Shown piece after piece: positions 15,484 through 23,488 of a stretch of DNA of 64,000 nucleotides. The notes below the pieces were generated by a model that worked only from the letters and a program-made list of their open reading frames with translations, did no database searches and was not told where the DNA came from. Origin of the DNA: Lachnospiraceae bacterium (GTDB lineage: Bacteria > Bacillota > Clostridia > Lachnospirales > Lachnospiraceae); NCBI GenBank assembly GCA_017626325.1, contig JAGAIZ010000019.1, positions 26,746 through 90,745 of the forward strand, written 5' to 3'. The position numbers and the translations under genes were made by a program. Numbering within the stretch: position 1 is the stretch's first letter; each line of letters begins with the position of its first letter.

Positions 15484-16113
15484 TTACTTTCTTACAACGC
15501 TGATACGCTCCTGAATATGGCTGCCGCTTACAATCTCATCAACCATGGCAATGGCATAATCGGCGTAACTGATAATGCTTTCTCCCCGCTCATTCAGGGT
15601 CAGTTCCTCACCGGCCAGGATGTACGCTCCAGTGCGTTCACCTTCTGCCTGGAAATCACCGGCAGGACTGATAAATGTCCACGCAACGTCCTTACGCCCG
15701 CGCAGATCTGCCAGAGCCTTTCCCTGTGCCTTTGCCAGCGGCAGATATATCGCCGGGAAATCCGGACCGTCAGATACGACAGCGGTATGCTCAGGATTCA
15801 CATACAGGCTTCCGGCGCCGCCAACCACTACAAGACGTTTCTTTGTACCGGAAACGATGTCGCACAGATGCATCAGAGACTTGCTGTGATTGGGGAGTTC
15901 TTCCTCTGCCCATGCTCCAAAAGCGTCCACAATCACATCATAAGCGGCCACATCCTCTGCCGTCAAGTCAAATAAGTCCCTGCAGATATACTGCTTTGCT
16001 GCGGTCTGGTTCTCGCCCTTCGCAATAGCTGTTACATCCAGTCCTCTGTCAATAGCCTCTTTCACAACCAGTCTTCCTACTCTGCCGTTTGCACAAACAA
16101 CTGCTATTTTCAT
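15484..16113 (-). CDS. NAD(P)H-binding atypical SDR oxidoreductase
   Basis: A Rossmann-fold protein of the NAD(P)H-binding (NmrA/YwnB-like, SDR_a5) group. MKIAVVCANGRVGRLVVKEAIDRG is the dinucleotide-binding start with a modified glycine pattern (G-x-x-G). TFISPAGDF and ISYADYAIAMVDEI are typical late motifs. Length of 209 is normal. The substrate is unknown. GGGAGGT stands 7 bases from the ATG at 16113; the frame opens farther upstream inside the operator region. It is divergent from an Rrf2 repressor gene and its promoter (TTGACA, 17 bases, TATATT) is covered by two operators, so it is very probably a target of that repressor and induced by redox or thiol stress. Confidence 0.85.
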   Translation of the reverse strand: MKIAVVCANGRVGRLVVKEAIDRGLDVTAIAKGENQTAAKQYICRDLFDLTAEDVAAYDVIVDAFGAWAEEELPNHSKSLMHLCDIVSGTKKRLVVVGGAGSLYVNPEHTAVVSDGPDFPAIYLPLAKAQGKALADLRGRKDVAWTFISPAGDFQAEGERTGAYILAGEELTLNERGESIISYADYAIAMVDEIVSGSHIQERISVVRK

Positions 16114-16137
16114 TTTTAATACCTCCCATAAAATTTT

Positions 16138-16249
16138 GTTGTAATTAATTTGGTTACAACTGCAATATAGCATTTTTGTGTTGTAATGTCAACACTTACA
16201 ACACAACTTTTTTTAAATTTCAAAACGCTGTAATTATTGACATTACATC
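16138..16249. promoter_or_regulatory. Three Rrf2-type operators over divergent promoters
   Basis: GTTGTAA-N9-TTACAAC occurs at 16138-16160 and again at 16180-16202. A third, weaker copy (TGTAA-N9-TTACA) lies at 16229-16247. The minus promoter is TTGACA (16192-16187) and TATATT (16169-16164), so site 2 covers its -35 and site 1 lies just after its -10. The plus promoter is TTGACA 16237-16242 and TATAAT 16260-16265, and site 3 covers its -35. This predicts repression of the oxidoreductase and autorepression. Confidence 0.85.
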
Positions 16250-16289
16250 TCTTCTTGATTATAATGGGAAAAAATATGAGGTGATTTAG

Positions 16290-16718
16290 ATGCAATTTTC
16301 TTCAAGACTTCCGATTGCGGTACACATACTGCTGGCAATCGTAGAATTTGATGGCAAAGAAAAGACAACATCCACGTTCCTTGCCGGAAGCGTAAATGTA
16401 AATCCTGTGATTATCCGTAATACGCTTGGACAGCTCAAAGCGGCCGGACTTGTCACAGTAAAGGCCGGAGAGGGCGGTTCCTCCCTTGCAAAAGCGCCAA
16501 AGGACATTACTTTGATAGATGTCTTTGACGCCGTTGAGAAAGAGGAAGCATTATTCCATTTTCATGAAAATCCAAACCCGGAATGTCCTGTTGGCAAAAA
16601 TGTTCATGCCGTTTTGGATAACAAACTTTTCGCCATACAGGATGCCATGCGGGAAAAAATGAAATCCATTACTCTGCAGGATTTAATTGATGATATGAAT
16701 AAGATACTTGTACAGTAG
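16290..16718 (+). CDS. Rrf2-family transcriptional regulator
   Basis: A winged-helix repressor of the Rrf2 family (142 residues). The HTH covers about residues 8-60 (RLPIAVHILLAIVEF, TSTFLAGSVNVNPVIIRNTLGQL, KAAGLVTVKAGEGGSSLAKAP), the standard Rrf2 layout. Only one cysteine, in NPECPVGK at ~97, is present, so this is a single-Cys or cysteine-poor sensor and not an iron-sulfur IscR type. YwnA and CymR-like members respond to small molecules or thiol stress (family knowledge). GAGGTG at 7 bases supports the start. It is divergent from the NAD(P)H-binding protein gene and the intergenic space holds three matching operators. Confidence 0.9.
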   Translation: MQFSSRLPIAVHILLAIVEFDGKEKTTSTFLAGSVNVNPVIIRNTLGQLKAAGLVTVKAGEGGSSLAKAPKDITLIDVFDAVEKEEALFHFHENPNPECPVGKNVHAVLDNKLFAIQDAMREKMKSITLQDLIDDMNKILVQ

Positions 16719-16727
16719 CTCGATTAA

Positions 16728-16772
16728 CAAATAAAAAGCATTGAAAAACTGATATTTTCAATGCTTTCAAAC
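16728..16772. repeat. Hairpin repeat at the left border of the accessory block
   Basis: AAAGCATTGAAAA (16735-16747) and TTTTCAATGCTTT (16755-16767) form a terminator-like stem, followed by CAAAC. Almost the same 45 bases occur at 32975-33023 next to the tRNA-Arg 3' end. It can end transcription of the Rrf2 gene. Confidence 0.75.
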
Positions 16773-16827
16773 TCAGTATTTTTGCTTCTCTTACTGTTTC
16801 CGTCATTAAAGTGCTTCCTCTTGGAAA

Positions 16828-17124
16828 TTACCTATTTTTCATATATTGTTTCAACTGTTCATAAAAATTTTCTCGGGTTCCGGCCATAATTACAACAATA
16901 ACCTTGTCCTCCAGATATTCAACTGTATATGCCAATTCATAATTTGTCTTATTGTAGTAAATATCATATCCATATACACCTGATAAATCACCTGTCTTTG
17001 GCTCTCCCACCAAATGATTTTCACAAATTTTATCTACAGCTTCCTGATACAGCGTTTTCAATCTTTTATCCTTCAGTTTCTTAAGGAATTTCGCCGCAGG
17101 AGGAAGAAATCTTACCTCCGTCAT
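16828..17124 (-). CDS. RelE/ParE-superfamily toxin
   Basis: A 98-residue protein with the ParE/RelE fold pattern: VRFLPPAAKFLKKLKDKRLKTLYQEAV (two helices), DLSGVYGYDIYYNKTNYELAYTV and VIVVIMAGTRENFYEQLKQYM. It probably cleaves mRNA on the ribosome or blocks gyrase; sequence alone does not tell which. The start overlaps the stop of the AbrB-type antitoxin gene by 4 bases (ATGA), the typical coupling of such modules. Antitoxin first and toxin second is the usual order. It lies just inside the left border of the accessory block, where addiction modules often sit. Confidence 0.82.
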   Translation of the reverse strand: MTEVRFLPPAAKFLKKLKDKRLKTLYQEAVDKICENHLVGEPKTGDLSGVYGYDIYYNKTNYELAYTVEYLEDKVIVVIMAGTRENFYEQLKQYMKNR

Positions 17125-17501
17125 TCTTCCTCCTCCGCTCCAAAGACATCCTCATAAGTAGCAAACTCTGATTTTGAACCAGCAACCTGTTCTGCCTCAG
17201 CAAGCATTTCTTCCACTGCCGGACGAACTTCTTTCTGTGCAATTTTAAACCGAGCAAGTAAATCATCACCACTATATCCTTGTGCTATCAAATCTGCTAA
17301 TATCTGCTCTGCAAACTCCCCACCTGAATTTGTCTTTGTCGGGCGAATTACCAGTTCATTACCTCTCACCATGCATTCTGCTTCTGTATCAAATCCCAGC
17401 ATAGTGAAGAACTTTTGGGGAATCGTGATCTGTCGCTTTGCAGAGATACTGACTTTCTTCATTTCCATAGGAACACTGCCTTTCATTATTGCTACTGGCA
17501 T
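17121..17501 (-). CDS. AbrB/MazE-type antitoxin
   Basis: The N-terminal half holds a SpoVT-AbrB swapped-hairpin DNA-binding domain (KKVSISAKRQITIPQKFFTMLGF, about residues 13-38, then CMVRGNELVIRPTK). The C-terminal half is acidic and helical (EEMLAEAEQVAG, EDVFGAEEEE), as expected for the toxin-binding tail. Length is 126 residues if translation begins at the ATG at 17501, 8 bases after GGAGG; an ATG at 17507 is only 2 bases from it. The toxin gene follows with a 4-base overlap. The pair probably represses its own promoter through the AbrB domain. Confidence 0.82.
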   Translation of the reverse strand: MPVAIMKGSVPMEMKKVSISAKRQITIPQKFFTMLGFDTEAECMVRGNELVIRPTKTNSGGEFAEQILADLIAQGYSGDDLLARFKIAQKEVRPAVEEMLAEAEQVAGSKSEFATYEDVFGAEEEE

Positions 17502-17647
17502 TCTCATGCCCTCCTTTCATATTATATACAAGTTAATAATGATTTATTCAAAATTCTTTGTTTCCTTGTTTCTTGGTTTCCAAGATTATTGTATGAAATT
17601 TTTGCTTTATTGTCAAGGATATGCTCATCATCATTTCTTACTGTCTT

Positions 17648-17917
17648 TCATCTGCTAAGCTGATAAATAACATTCTTAATGATATAAGCGGCTTCTGTAT
17701 AATTATCTTTACTTACCAATTCGTATATTTGTTTCTTTGTAAACGCAATATTGAAATTTAATGTCAGAAAGTAAAGTACATCAAATTCCATTCTGGTAAG
17801 AAAAATCTCTTTATTGTCCACATATACTACTCGGCCTAAAATATCAATCTTTAATTTGTTATACTGCAAATTCCGGAATATTTCCCTCGTTTTCTGTCTC
17901 AACGCTCCCGCAGAACA
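17648..17917 (-). pseudogene. Remnant of an OmpR-type response regulator DNA-binding domain
   Basis: The readable part, about 84-88 residues (REIFRNLQYNKLKIDILGRV, LTRMEFDVLYFLTLNFNIAF, TKKQIYELVSK), is the winged helix of an OmpR/PhoB-type regulator. The receiver domain is missing. In the same frame, the codon before the readable part is the stop codon of the neighbouring alcohol dehydrogenase remnant, so the gene was cut at about 17918. A stop after YQLSR also removes the last helix or wing. There is no ribosome binding site of its own at a sensible place. I read this as a scar of recombination and not a working gene. Confidence 0.7.
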
Positions 17918-17923
17918 AAATCT

Positions 17924-18202
17924 TTACATGCTTTCCCGCAAAATCTGCATGATCTCATTCTTATCCAGAACCTTATAGCCGCCGCTCATCGGAAGAACGC
18001 CGCTGTCTTCGATGACTGTCTTGCCGTTGGATTCCAGCAGATTCATGACCTGCTCGTAAATCCCATTCTTTTTGATAGATCCGCCGCCGTAGGCCAACAT
18101 CACCTTAGCACCGTACTTTGGCAGTTCTTTATTCAGCGCCTGCAGGGCGTCCATGCCGAAATGCAGTCTGGTCGGATTAGAATAACTGAAATTGCTTAAC
18201 AT
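17924..18202 (-). pseudogene. Iron-containing alcohol dehydrogenase, internally deleted remnant
   Basis: The 92 codons begin with a good match to the start of NADPH-dependent butanol-type dehydrogenases (NFSYSNPTRLHFGMDAL, then AKVMLAYGGGSIKKNGIYEQV; GGGS is the nucleotide-binding turn). After VLPM the sequence jumps to GGYKVLDKNEIMQILRESM, which looks like the very C-terminus of the same family. About 300 residues with the iron ligands (Asp and three His) are gone, so no enzyme activity is possible. The frame is kept across the deletion. A ribosome binding site (AGGAGGTAAGCAAC) is intact and follows the aldo/keto reductase gene closely, so the full gene was once the last member of that operon. 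Confidence 0.75.
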
Positions 18203-18218
18203 GTTGCTTACCTCCTGA

Positions 18219-19325
18219 TTATCTATTCATCATATGTTTCATTTCATTCATATATCCGGGAATATCAAAGCTCTGAGGACAATGTTTGGTACAGGCTCCG
18301 CATTCGATACAGCTTGCTGGACGCTTTTCCTCCAGCAGCGCCAGAACGCTGGTCAGCCGCCATGCACCGCCGATCTTCGCCTCATTATATGCCCGGAGCA
18401 GAAGGGGAATATCCAACCCCATAGGGCAATTCGGACAGCAATACCGACACCCGGTACAAGCCACTGCAACGGCAGCATATTGAAGCTGTGCCGCTTCCCG
18501 AATAGCGGCATATTCACAGTCTGTCAAAGGCTTTGCCTGATCAAAGGTTCGGACATTATCCGCAAGCTGTGCCGGGTCAGACATTCCGCTCAAAACCACC
18601 TGTACCTGTGGATGATCCATCACCCAGCGCATAGCCCAGGAGGCCTGTGAGAAGGACGAATCTAACCTTTGAAGTATATCCGCCGCCTCCTGCCGCAGAT
18701 TTGCCAGCATCCCACCGTGTACCGGCTCCATGACCATAACGGGAATACCAGCCAGTTCCAGCATCTCATAAAACGTTTTTGCATTGCCGCAGTACCAGTC
18801 ATAGTAATTGAGCTGCATTTGGGCAAAGTCCCAAGGGTATGCCTGAATAATCCGCTCAAGCATCTGTGGACTTCCATGGAAAGAAAATCCCAGATAACGG
18901 ATTTTTCCTTCCTGTTTCAGTTTGTCAAAATACTCGATACAGCCATTGTTCAGGATTTCCTCCGCAAAGTTATCCTGAATCCCATGCAGCAAATAGAAGT
19001 CAATATGATCCATTTGCAGACGCCGAAGTTGCTCGGAAAACTGGCGTTCAAAGTCCGGCTGTGCCTGCAGATTGTATTTATCCGCCACATAAAAGCTGTC
19101 GCGGGGATATGCTTTCAGGGCTTCCCCCAGAAATTCTTCGGACTTTCCACCATGGTATACGTAGGCAGTATCATAGTAGTTAATTCCGCTTTTCATCCCT
19201 GCGTCAATGATTGCCTTTGCTTTCTCATAGTCAATCTCAGCATCGCTACTCTTTACCGGCAGACGCATAGCGCCCATACCCAGTCTGGAAAGGGAAATCC
19301 CATCCTTAAATTTCTTATACTGCAT
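18219..19325 (-). CDS. Aldo/keto reductase with C-terminal 2x[4Fe-4S] ferredoxin domain
   Basis: The N-terminal ~270 residues are an aldo/keto reductase barrel with the catalytic tetrad visible: Asp and Tyr in [11 protein letters not shown], Lys in VADKYN and His in FYLLHG. The C-terminal ~90 residues carry two ferredoxin clusters, [12 protein letters not shown] and [12 protein letters not shown]. This fusion is common in anaerobic Clostridia and probably lets carbonyl reduction be fed by low-potential electrons; the substrate is unknown. Length of 368 is typical. It ends the minus-strand operon before the alcohol dehydrogenase remnant and overlaps the acetyltransferase gene by 11 bases, so they are cotranscribed. 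Confidence 0.9.
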   Translation of the reverse strand: MQYKKFKDGISLSRLGMGAMRLPVKSSDAEIDYEKAKAIIDAGMKSGINYYDTAYVYHGGKSEEFLGEALKAYPRDSFYVADKYNLQAQPDFERQFSEQLRRLQMDHIDFYLLHGIQDNFAEEILNNGCIEYFDKLKQEGKIRYLGFSFHGSPQMLERIIQAYPWDFAQMQLNYYDWYCGNAKTFYEMLELAGIPVMVMEPVHGGMLANLRQEAADILQRLDSSFSQASWAMRWVMDHPQVQVVLSGMSDPAQLADNVRTFDQAKPLTDCEYAAIREAAQLQYAAVAVACTGCRYCCPNCPMGLDIPLLLRAYNEAKIGGAWRLTSVLALLEEKRPASCIECGACTKHCPQSFDIPGYMNEMKHMMNR

Positions 19326-19920
19326 GGCGAAGTTCCTCCTTTTTCTGTTCGCTTACAGGAACTTTTTTGATGATTTTTGCCGGAACACCGCCGACAACGG
19401 TATTCTCAGGAACATCCATCGTAACCACTGCACCGGCAGCAATGACCGCACCGTCCCCAATGGTAACGCCGGGAAGCACCATCGCATTAGCTCCAATCCA
19501 TACATGCTTTCCGATATGGACAGGGGCCGGTTCCATATCCGCCCGCCGCTCAGGAACCATACAATGATTTAAGGTGGCAAGCACCACGTTATGCCCAATC
19601 AGCACATCATCGTCAATATAAATTCCACCCTGATCCTGAAACCGGCAGCCACTGTTAAAAAACACATTTTTTCCCACTGTGATGTTCTTTCCGCAATCCG
19701 TATAAAAGGGCGGAAAAATATTGAAAGTATCATCAACCGGTCTGCCAGTCAGTCTGGAAAATATCTCCCGGATTTCTTCTGGCGTTCGATAGCTGTTATT
19801 CAGCTCTGCGGTTAGCCTCAGCGCCTCCTGTGAAAGCATACACATATACTGATGTATTTCAGAACCGGCAACAACGGTTTTCCCGCTGTTTAGATAGTTC
19901 AGAAAATCTTGTAAATTCAC
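19315..19920 (-). CDS. Maltose/galactoside O-acetyltransferase family (LbH)
   Basis: A hexapeptide-repeat acyltransferase of the LacA/Maa type that transfers acetyl from acetyl-CoA to sugars. The N-terminal helix with LTAELN and the left-handed beta-helix repeats ([17 protein letters not shown]-like, [52 protein letters not shown]) are clear, and TLNHC carries the catalytic His. Length of 201 is normal. It starts with GTG at 19920, 8 bases after AGGAGG. It lies between the MalY-like gene (14 bases upstream) and the aldo/keto reductase gene (11-base overlap). Confidence 0.9.
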   Translation of the reverse strand: MNLQDFLNYLNSGKTVVAGSEIHQYMCMLSQEALRLTAELNNSYRTPEEIREIFSRLTGRPVDDTFNIFPPFYTDCGKNITVGKNVFFNSGCRFQDQGGIYIDDDVLIGHNVVLATLNHCMVPERRADMEPAPVHIGKHVWIGANAMVLPGVTIGDGAVIAAGAVVTMDVPENTVVGGVPAKIIKKVPVSEQKKEELRHAV

Positions 19921-19934
19921 CCAGATATCCTCCT

Positions 19935-21116
19935 TTAGCAGCGATTTATGACAAATTCTTCATAGGCTGCAATTCCTTCTTTTAGTCTGCGGAGACCATC
20001 CTCCAGTACCGTCCGTGGACAGGCAATGTTCATCCGAAGAAAATTCCCGCCTCCTGCGCCGAACTGTTTTCCCGCCGAAAGATAAAGACCTGTTTTTTCC
20101 CGGATATATTCCGCCGCTTCTGCAGCAGATCCGGACATTCTGCCTAAGTGCAGCCACAGGAGGTAGGTTGCCTGAGAGGGAACCACTTCTATTTGGGGAA
20201 CCTGCTCTCGAATATACTTCGCCGCTGTATTTTTATTTTCCAGAATATATTCCCGCAGTGCATCCAACCAGTCAGCACCCTCTGTAAAGGCAGCGATAGC
20301 CGCATCTATGGCAAAAGCGTTTGGTTCTGCCACTTCATCGGTATTTAAGCCCCGCCAAACTTTGTGGCGCAAAACCGGATTGGGAACCGCCACCGCCGTC
20401 GTCTGCAATCCTGCCAGATTAAAGGCTTTGGTTGGAGCAATGCAGATGACGCAGTTTTCCCGGCAATGCTCGGATACAGATGCAAAGGGAACATAGGAAC
20501 AGCCGGGATCTGTCAGATCGCAATGGATTTCATCCGACACGACTACCACATGATGTTTCCAGCACAGCTCTCCGATTCGCTCCAGCGTCTCTTTGTCCCA
20601 AATCTTTCCTACCGGATTATGAGGATTGCAGAGAATCATCATGGAGGTCTGCGGATCAGCCAGCTTCTGCTCCAGATCCTCGAAATTGACCTGATAGGCT
20701 TCTCCATCATATTTCAGCCGACTTTCCAGCACCTGCCGTCCATTATTGACAATGGAGTTGAAGAAGATATTGTAAACCGGCGTCAGCACCAGAACCTTTT
20801 CTGCCGGTGTGGTCAGTTTACGCACCATGCTGGAAATAGCGGGAACCACTCCGGTACAGAAAATCAGCCAGTCCTTTTCCATCTGAAAATCATGACGGCG
20901 TTTCCACCAGCCTATGTACGCCTGATACCATTCCTCCGGCACAGTGGAATATCCAAACACGCCGTGAACCGCCCGTTTCCTGATTGCGACCTGAATCTCC
21001 GGCGCTGTTTCAAAATCCATATCTGCCACCCACATAGGCAACTCGTTTTCTTTCACATCCCATTTCAGGGAATTAGTATTCCTGCGATTAATTTGTTTGT
21101 CAAAATCGTATGGCAT
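19935..21116 (-). CDS. MalY/PatB-type PLP-dependent C-S lyase/aminotransferase
   Basis: A fold-type I PLP enzyme of the cystathionine beta-lyase (MalY/PatB) group. It cleaves C-S bonds of cystathionine or cysteine conjugates to thiol, pyruvate and ammonia. The start [53 protein letters not shown] and the PLP lysine in [12 protein letters not shown] (Lys230) are all present. Length is 393 residues. GGAGGTGCGAA stands before the ATG at 21116. In a cluster of reductases and exporters it could serve sulfur metabolism or breakdown of thiol conjugates (inference). Confidence 0.9.
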   Translation of the reverse strand: MPYDFDKQINRRNTNSLKWDVKENELPMWVADMDFETAPEIQVAIRKRAVHGVFGYSTVPEEWYQAYIGWWKRRHDFQMEKDWLIFCTGVVPAISSMVRKLTTPAEKVLVLTPVYNIFFNSIVNNGRQVLESRLKYDGEAYQVNFEDLEQKLADPQTSMMILCNPHNPVGKIWDKETLERIGELCWKHHVVVVSDEIHCDLTDPGCSYVPFASVSEHCRENCVICIAPTKAFNLAGLQTTAVAVPNPVLRHKVWRGLNTDEVAEPNAFAIDAAIAAFTEGADWLDALREYILENKNTAAKYIREQVPQIEVVPSQATYLLWLHLGRMSGSAAEAAEYIREKTGLYLSAGKQFGAGGGNFLRMNIACPRTVLEDGLRRLKEGIAAYEEFVINRC

Positions 21117-21146
21117 TTCGCACCTCCAAACTGCTTTCGTGAATGA

Positions 21147-21845
21147 TTACTCCAGCGAAAAGGTTACCGTCACATCTCCGCTGCCAAGGGCATCTTCCCA
21201 TCCGGTCAGATCGTCAATATGTCCCAGTCGTGTATAACTCCAGGAATTGGAGCCATAGAAAATCACAATCTGATTGCCGTTGTAAAGAACAATATCCCCC
21301 GCATGAGTTGTGGTCTGGCTGTTGCTGGCAGTAAGGCTCCTTCCCAGAGACCCGACCTTTTCAAAACCGGAATAATCGCTCATTTCAATCACAACCGGTG
21401 ACTCCTGCATCATTGCCACCAATTCAGAAACTGCTTCGTTATTCTCCAGCGTTGCAGAAAAAACCGCGCCGCCAACCTGTACGTTCATCTTCATCTCTGT
21501 ATCCTCCTCCGAATTATCCTGTTCGCCAGATACCGTCTGCTGCACCTGCGTCGGTTCCTCTATGTTCTCCACGGGTTGCGTTTGCTGCTTAGACTCTTCC
21601 TCCGAAGCCGAAGGTTCCTCTGTGTCCTCCACGATTTCTGTCTGTTGCTTAGATTCTTCCTCCGAAGCCGAAGGTTCCTCTGATTCTAACGGCTCTGAAG
21701 CTGCACTTTCCTCCGGTTCCGTGATTTCCGATGACACGGTATTTTCCACTGTTGATGCCATATCTGGCTGTTCTCCTTCTGTGCCACAGGCTGCCAGAGA
21801 AAATACGAGGAAGGTCAAAAACATCAAAGATAAAATTTTTCTCAT
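21147..21845 (-). CDS. Lipoprotein with cyclophilin-like domain and repeated linker
   Basis: The N-terminus is a lipoprotein signal (MRKILSLMFLTFLVFSLAAC) with lipobox LAAC at ~20, so the mature protein is anchored outside the membrane. A long acidic linker of ~85 residues follows, made of two copies of a 20-residue unit (EEPSASEEESKQQT plus VE and E-rich link). The last ~115 residues match the bacterial cyclophilin-like fold (VQVGGAVFSATLENN, GDIVLYNGNQIVIFYGSNSWS, YTRLGHID). This family binds unknown ligands and lacks proven prolyl isomerase activity. It is cotranscribed with the flavodoxin-like gene upstream. A second, different lipoprotein of this type is at 25266. Confidence 0.83.
   Translation of the reverse strand: MRKILSLMFLTFLVFSLAACGTEGEQPDMASTVENTVSSEITEPEESAASEPLESEEPSASEEESKQQTEIVEDTEEPSASEEESKQQTQPVENIEEPTQVQQTVSGEQDNSEEDTEMKMNVQVGGAVFSATLENNEAVSELVAMMQESPVVIEMSDYSGFEKVGSLGRSLTASNSQTTTHAGDIVLYNGNQIVIFYGSNSWSYTRLGHIDDLTGWEDALGSGDVTVTFSLE
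21553..21672. repeat. Two tandem 60-bp units in the lipoprotein linker
   Basis: GGTTCCTCT recurs at 21553, 21613 and 21673, and the 60 bases between differ at only a few places (AGACTCTTCCTCCGAAGCCG occurs in both units with one change). The unit encodes 20 residues. Such repeats change copy number by slippage and would alter linker length without a frameshift. Confidence 0.85.
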
Positions 21846-21863
21846 GGTTTGCCAGTCCTTTCT

Positions 21864-22403
21864 TTATGCGTTCTTACCCATCTTATACGCCTCTTGCAGT
21901 GCCGGATGCCCGTCTATCTCGCCCGGTTCTGTAACGCCCCCGGCAAACACTTTTCCTGCCAGTCTGGCTTTTTCAAAACAGGCAATCCAGCCTTCCAATC
22001 CATTTACAGCTCTCTCGTCCACATGGTCTTCATTTTCCGCAGCGGAGGTCAAAAGATAAATGTCCCGGAAGGCATAATCCGCGATAAAGAGCGGATTCGC
22101 TCGATCCAGCATGGTCTTCATCTGGCCGCTCATTTCGTAGTAGTAGATGGGCGTGGCGAACACCAGCACATCAGCGTGAAGCATCTTCTGAGCGATGGCA
22201 TCTGCATCGTCATGAATCACACAACGCCCCGTTTTCTGGCAGGCAAGGCAGCCCTTGCAAAACCCGATAGTCTTATCCCGCAGACTGATCTGCTCCACCT
22301 GATTGCCTGCTTCTCTGGCTCCCTTTGCAAAGGATTCTGCCAGCGCATCGGAATTGCTGTTCTTTCTTAAACTGGTTGACAAAATCAAAATATGCTTACT
22401 CAT
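21864..22403 (-). CDS. Flavodoxin-like NAD(P)H-dependent FMN reductase
   Basis: An FMN-binding oxidoreductase of the NADPH-dependent FMN reductase/iron-sulfur flavoprotein group. ILILSTSLRKNSNSDALAESF is the phosphate-binding loop and FATPIYYYEMSGQMKTMLDR the isoalloxazine-binding segment. GCLACQKTGRC has the three cysteines typical of iron-sulfur flavoprotein relatives, though the full four-Cys pattern is not evident. Length is 179. ATG at 22403 has GGAGGG at 8 bases; the frame begins slightly earlier. Neighbours are an alpha/beta hydrolase and a cyclophilin-like lipoprotein, a set often seen together in gut Clostridia under a LysR regulator. Confidence 0.87.
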   Translation of the reverse strand: MSKHILILSTSLRKNSNSDALAESFAKGAREAGNQVEQISLRDKTIGFCKGCLACQKTGRCVIHDDADAIAQKMLHADVLVFATPIYYYEMSGQMKTMLDRANPLFIADYAFRDIYLLTSAAENEDHVDERAVNGLEGWIACFEKARLAGKVFAGGVTEPGEIDGHPALQEAYKMGKNA

Positions 22404-22421
22404 TCTTTTTCCCTCCAAAAG

Positions 22422-23363
22422 TTACCTCAGATTCATTCCGAAAAAATCCGCCAGCTTGTCAAAGGGGATTCGATCTGTCCGGTCATACAGGTCAATATGC
22501 TCCGCATCCTCCACCACGATCATTTCTTTCGGCTCCGCAGCGGCGGCGTAGGCATTCTCGCTGAAGAAACGGGAATGGGCGCGGTCGCCAACCACAAACA
22601 AAATCGGGCGGGGCGAAATCTCGTCAATGTAGGAAAGCAGAGGGAAGTTCATCATGGTCAGATTACTGGTGGTGGTAAAGCCGCCTCTGGCATTGGGATG
22701 ATGACCCCGCTTCAGGGCATAGAACCGGAACCACTCGGCGTTAGGCTCCTCCAGTTCTTGCGGAACCTGATCGATGGGCTGTTCCGGGAAGAACGGAACA
22801 TACTCCGGATAGCCGTTCTCCGCATCCAGCCATCTCTGGCGGGCAAGCTGTTCCTTAGCGGCCTGAACCGCCGCTTTGTCCATCCCCAGCCGGGAGGCCA
22901 CGTTCATGTCATACATACTCATAGTCGCCACTGCCTTGATACGGGTATCCATCTGAGCGGCAGAGAGAGCGAAACCACCGGAACCGCAGATGCCAATTAC
23001 GCCGATTTTCTCCCGGTCCACAAAGGGCTGCAAGCCCAGATAATCCACAGCCGCACTGAAGTTCTCTACGAAAATGTCCGGGGAGGATACGTTTCTGGGA
23101 AAGCCTCCGGACTCACCCATAAAGGACTGGTCAAAGGTCAGCGCCACAAAGCCTCGCCGGGCCAGCTCACTGCCATAAACACAAGGTCCCTGCTCTTTGA
23201 CGCCGCCGTAGGGAGCGCCCACAATCAGCGCCGAATGCTTCTCGGCCATGTTCATGTCCTTTTGGTAGTACAGCTCACCCACAGCCTCCAGACCATAACG
23301 GTTCCGATATACCACCTTTTTTCTCGATACATTGTCATTCAATGCTGCAATATGTCCACTCAT
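22422..23363 (-). CDS. Alpha/beta hydrolase (YcjY/dienelactone hydrolase-like)
   Basis: A cytoplasmic hydrolase of 313 residues. HSALIVGAPYGGVKEQG is the oxyanion-hole region. IGVIGICGSGGFALSAAQ is the nucleophile elbow, with G-x-C-x-S where most hydrolases have G-x-S-x-G; this Cys variant is seen in YcjY-like members. ILFVVGDRAHSRFFSE carries the likely acid and VVEDAEHIDLYDR the catalytic His. The substrate is unknown. AGGAGGAACAATT precedes the ATG at 23363. It is the first gene of the downstream operon, after a hairpin element that closes the LysE-type gene, and is followed at 18 bases by the flavodoxin-like gene. Confidence 0.85.
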   Translation of the reverse strand: MSGHIAALNDNVSRKKVVYRNRYGLEAVGELYYQKDMNMAEKHSALIVGAPYGGVKEQGPCVYGSELARRGFVALTFDQSFMGESGGFPRNVSSPDIFVENFSAAVDYLGLQPFVDREKIGVIGICGSGGFALSAAQMDTRIKAVATMSMYDMNVASRLGMDKAAVQAAKEQLARQRWLDAENGYPEYVPFFPEQPIDQVPQELEEPNAEWFRFYALKRGHHPNARGGFTTTSNLTMMNFPLLSYIDEISPRPILFVVGDRAHSRFFSENAYAAAAEPKEMIVVEDAEHIDLYDRTDRIPFDKLADFFGMNLR

Positions 23364-23390
23364 AATTGTTCCTCCTAAAATAATGTCTTA

Positions 23391-23488
23391 GTCAAATACT
23401 CTGCATCAGAGCTGCTGAGTATTTGACTCTCGCGGCGTTCGCCAAATATCCGTGCAAGCATGGCTACTTGGCTCATTGCTTCGCGGAA
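23391..23488 (-). repeat. Dispersed ~100-bp element, copy 1 (ends in hairpin)
   Basis: On the minus strand it begins inside the last codons of the LysE-type gene, runs through GCCAAGTAGCCATGCTTGCA, and ends in a stem AGTCAAATACTC/GAGTATTTGACT. A second copy is at 29235-29333. Both supply the last four to five codons and the stop of the gene they follow (ISAKQ here, ISAEQ there). Confidence 0.8.
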
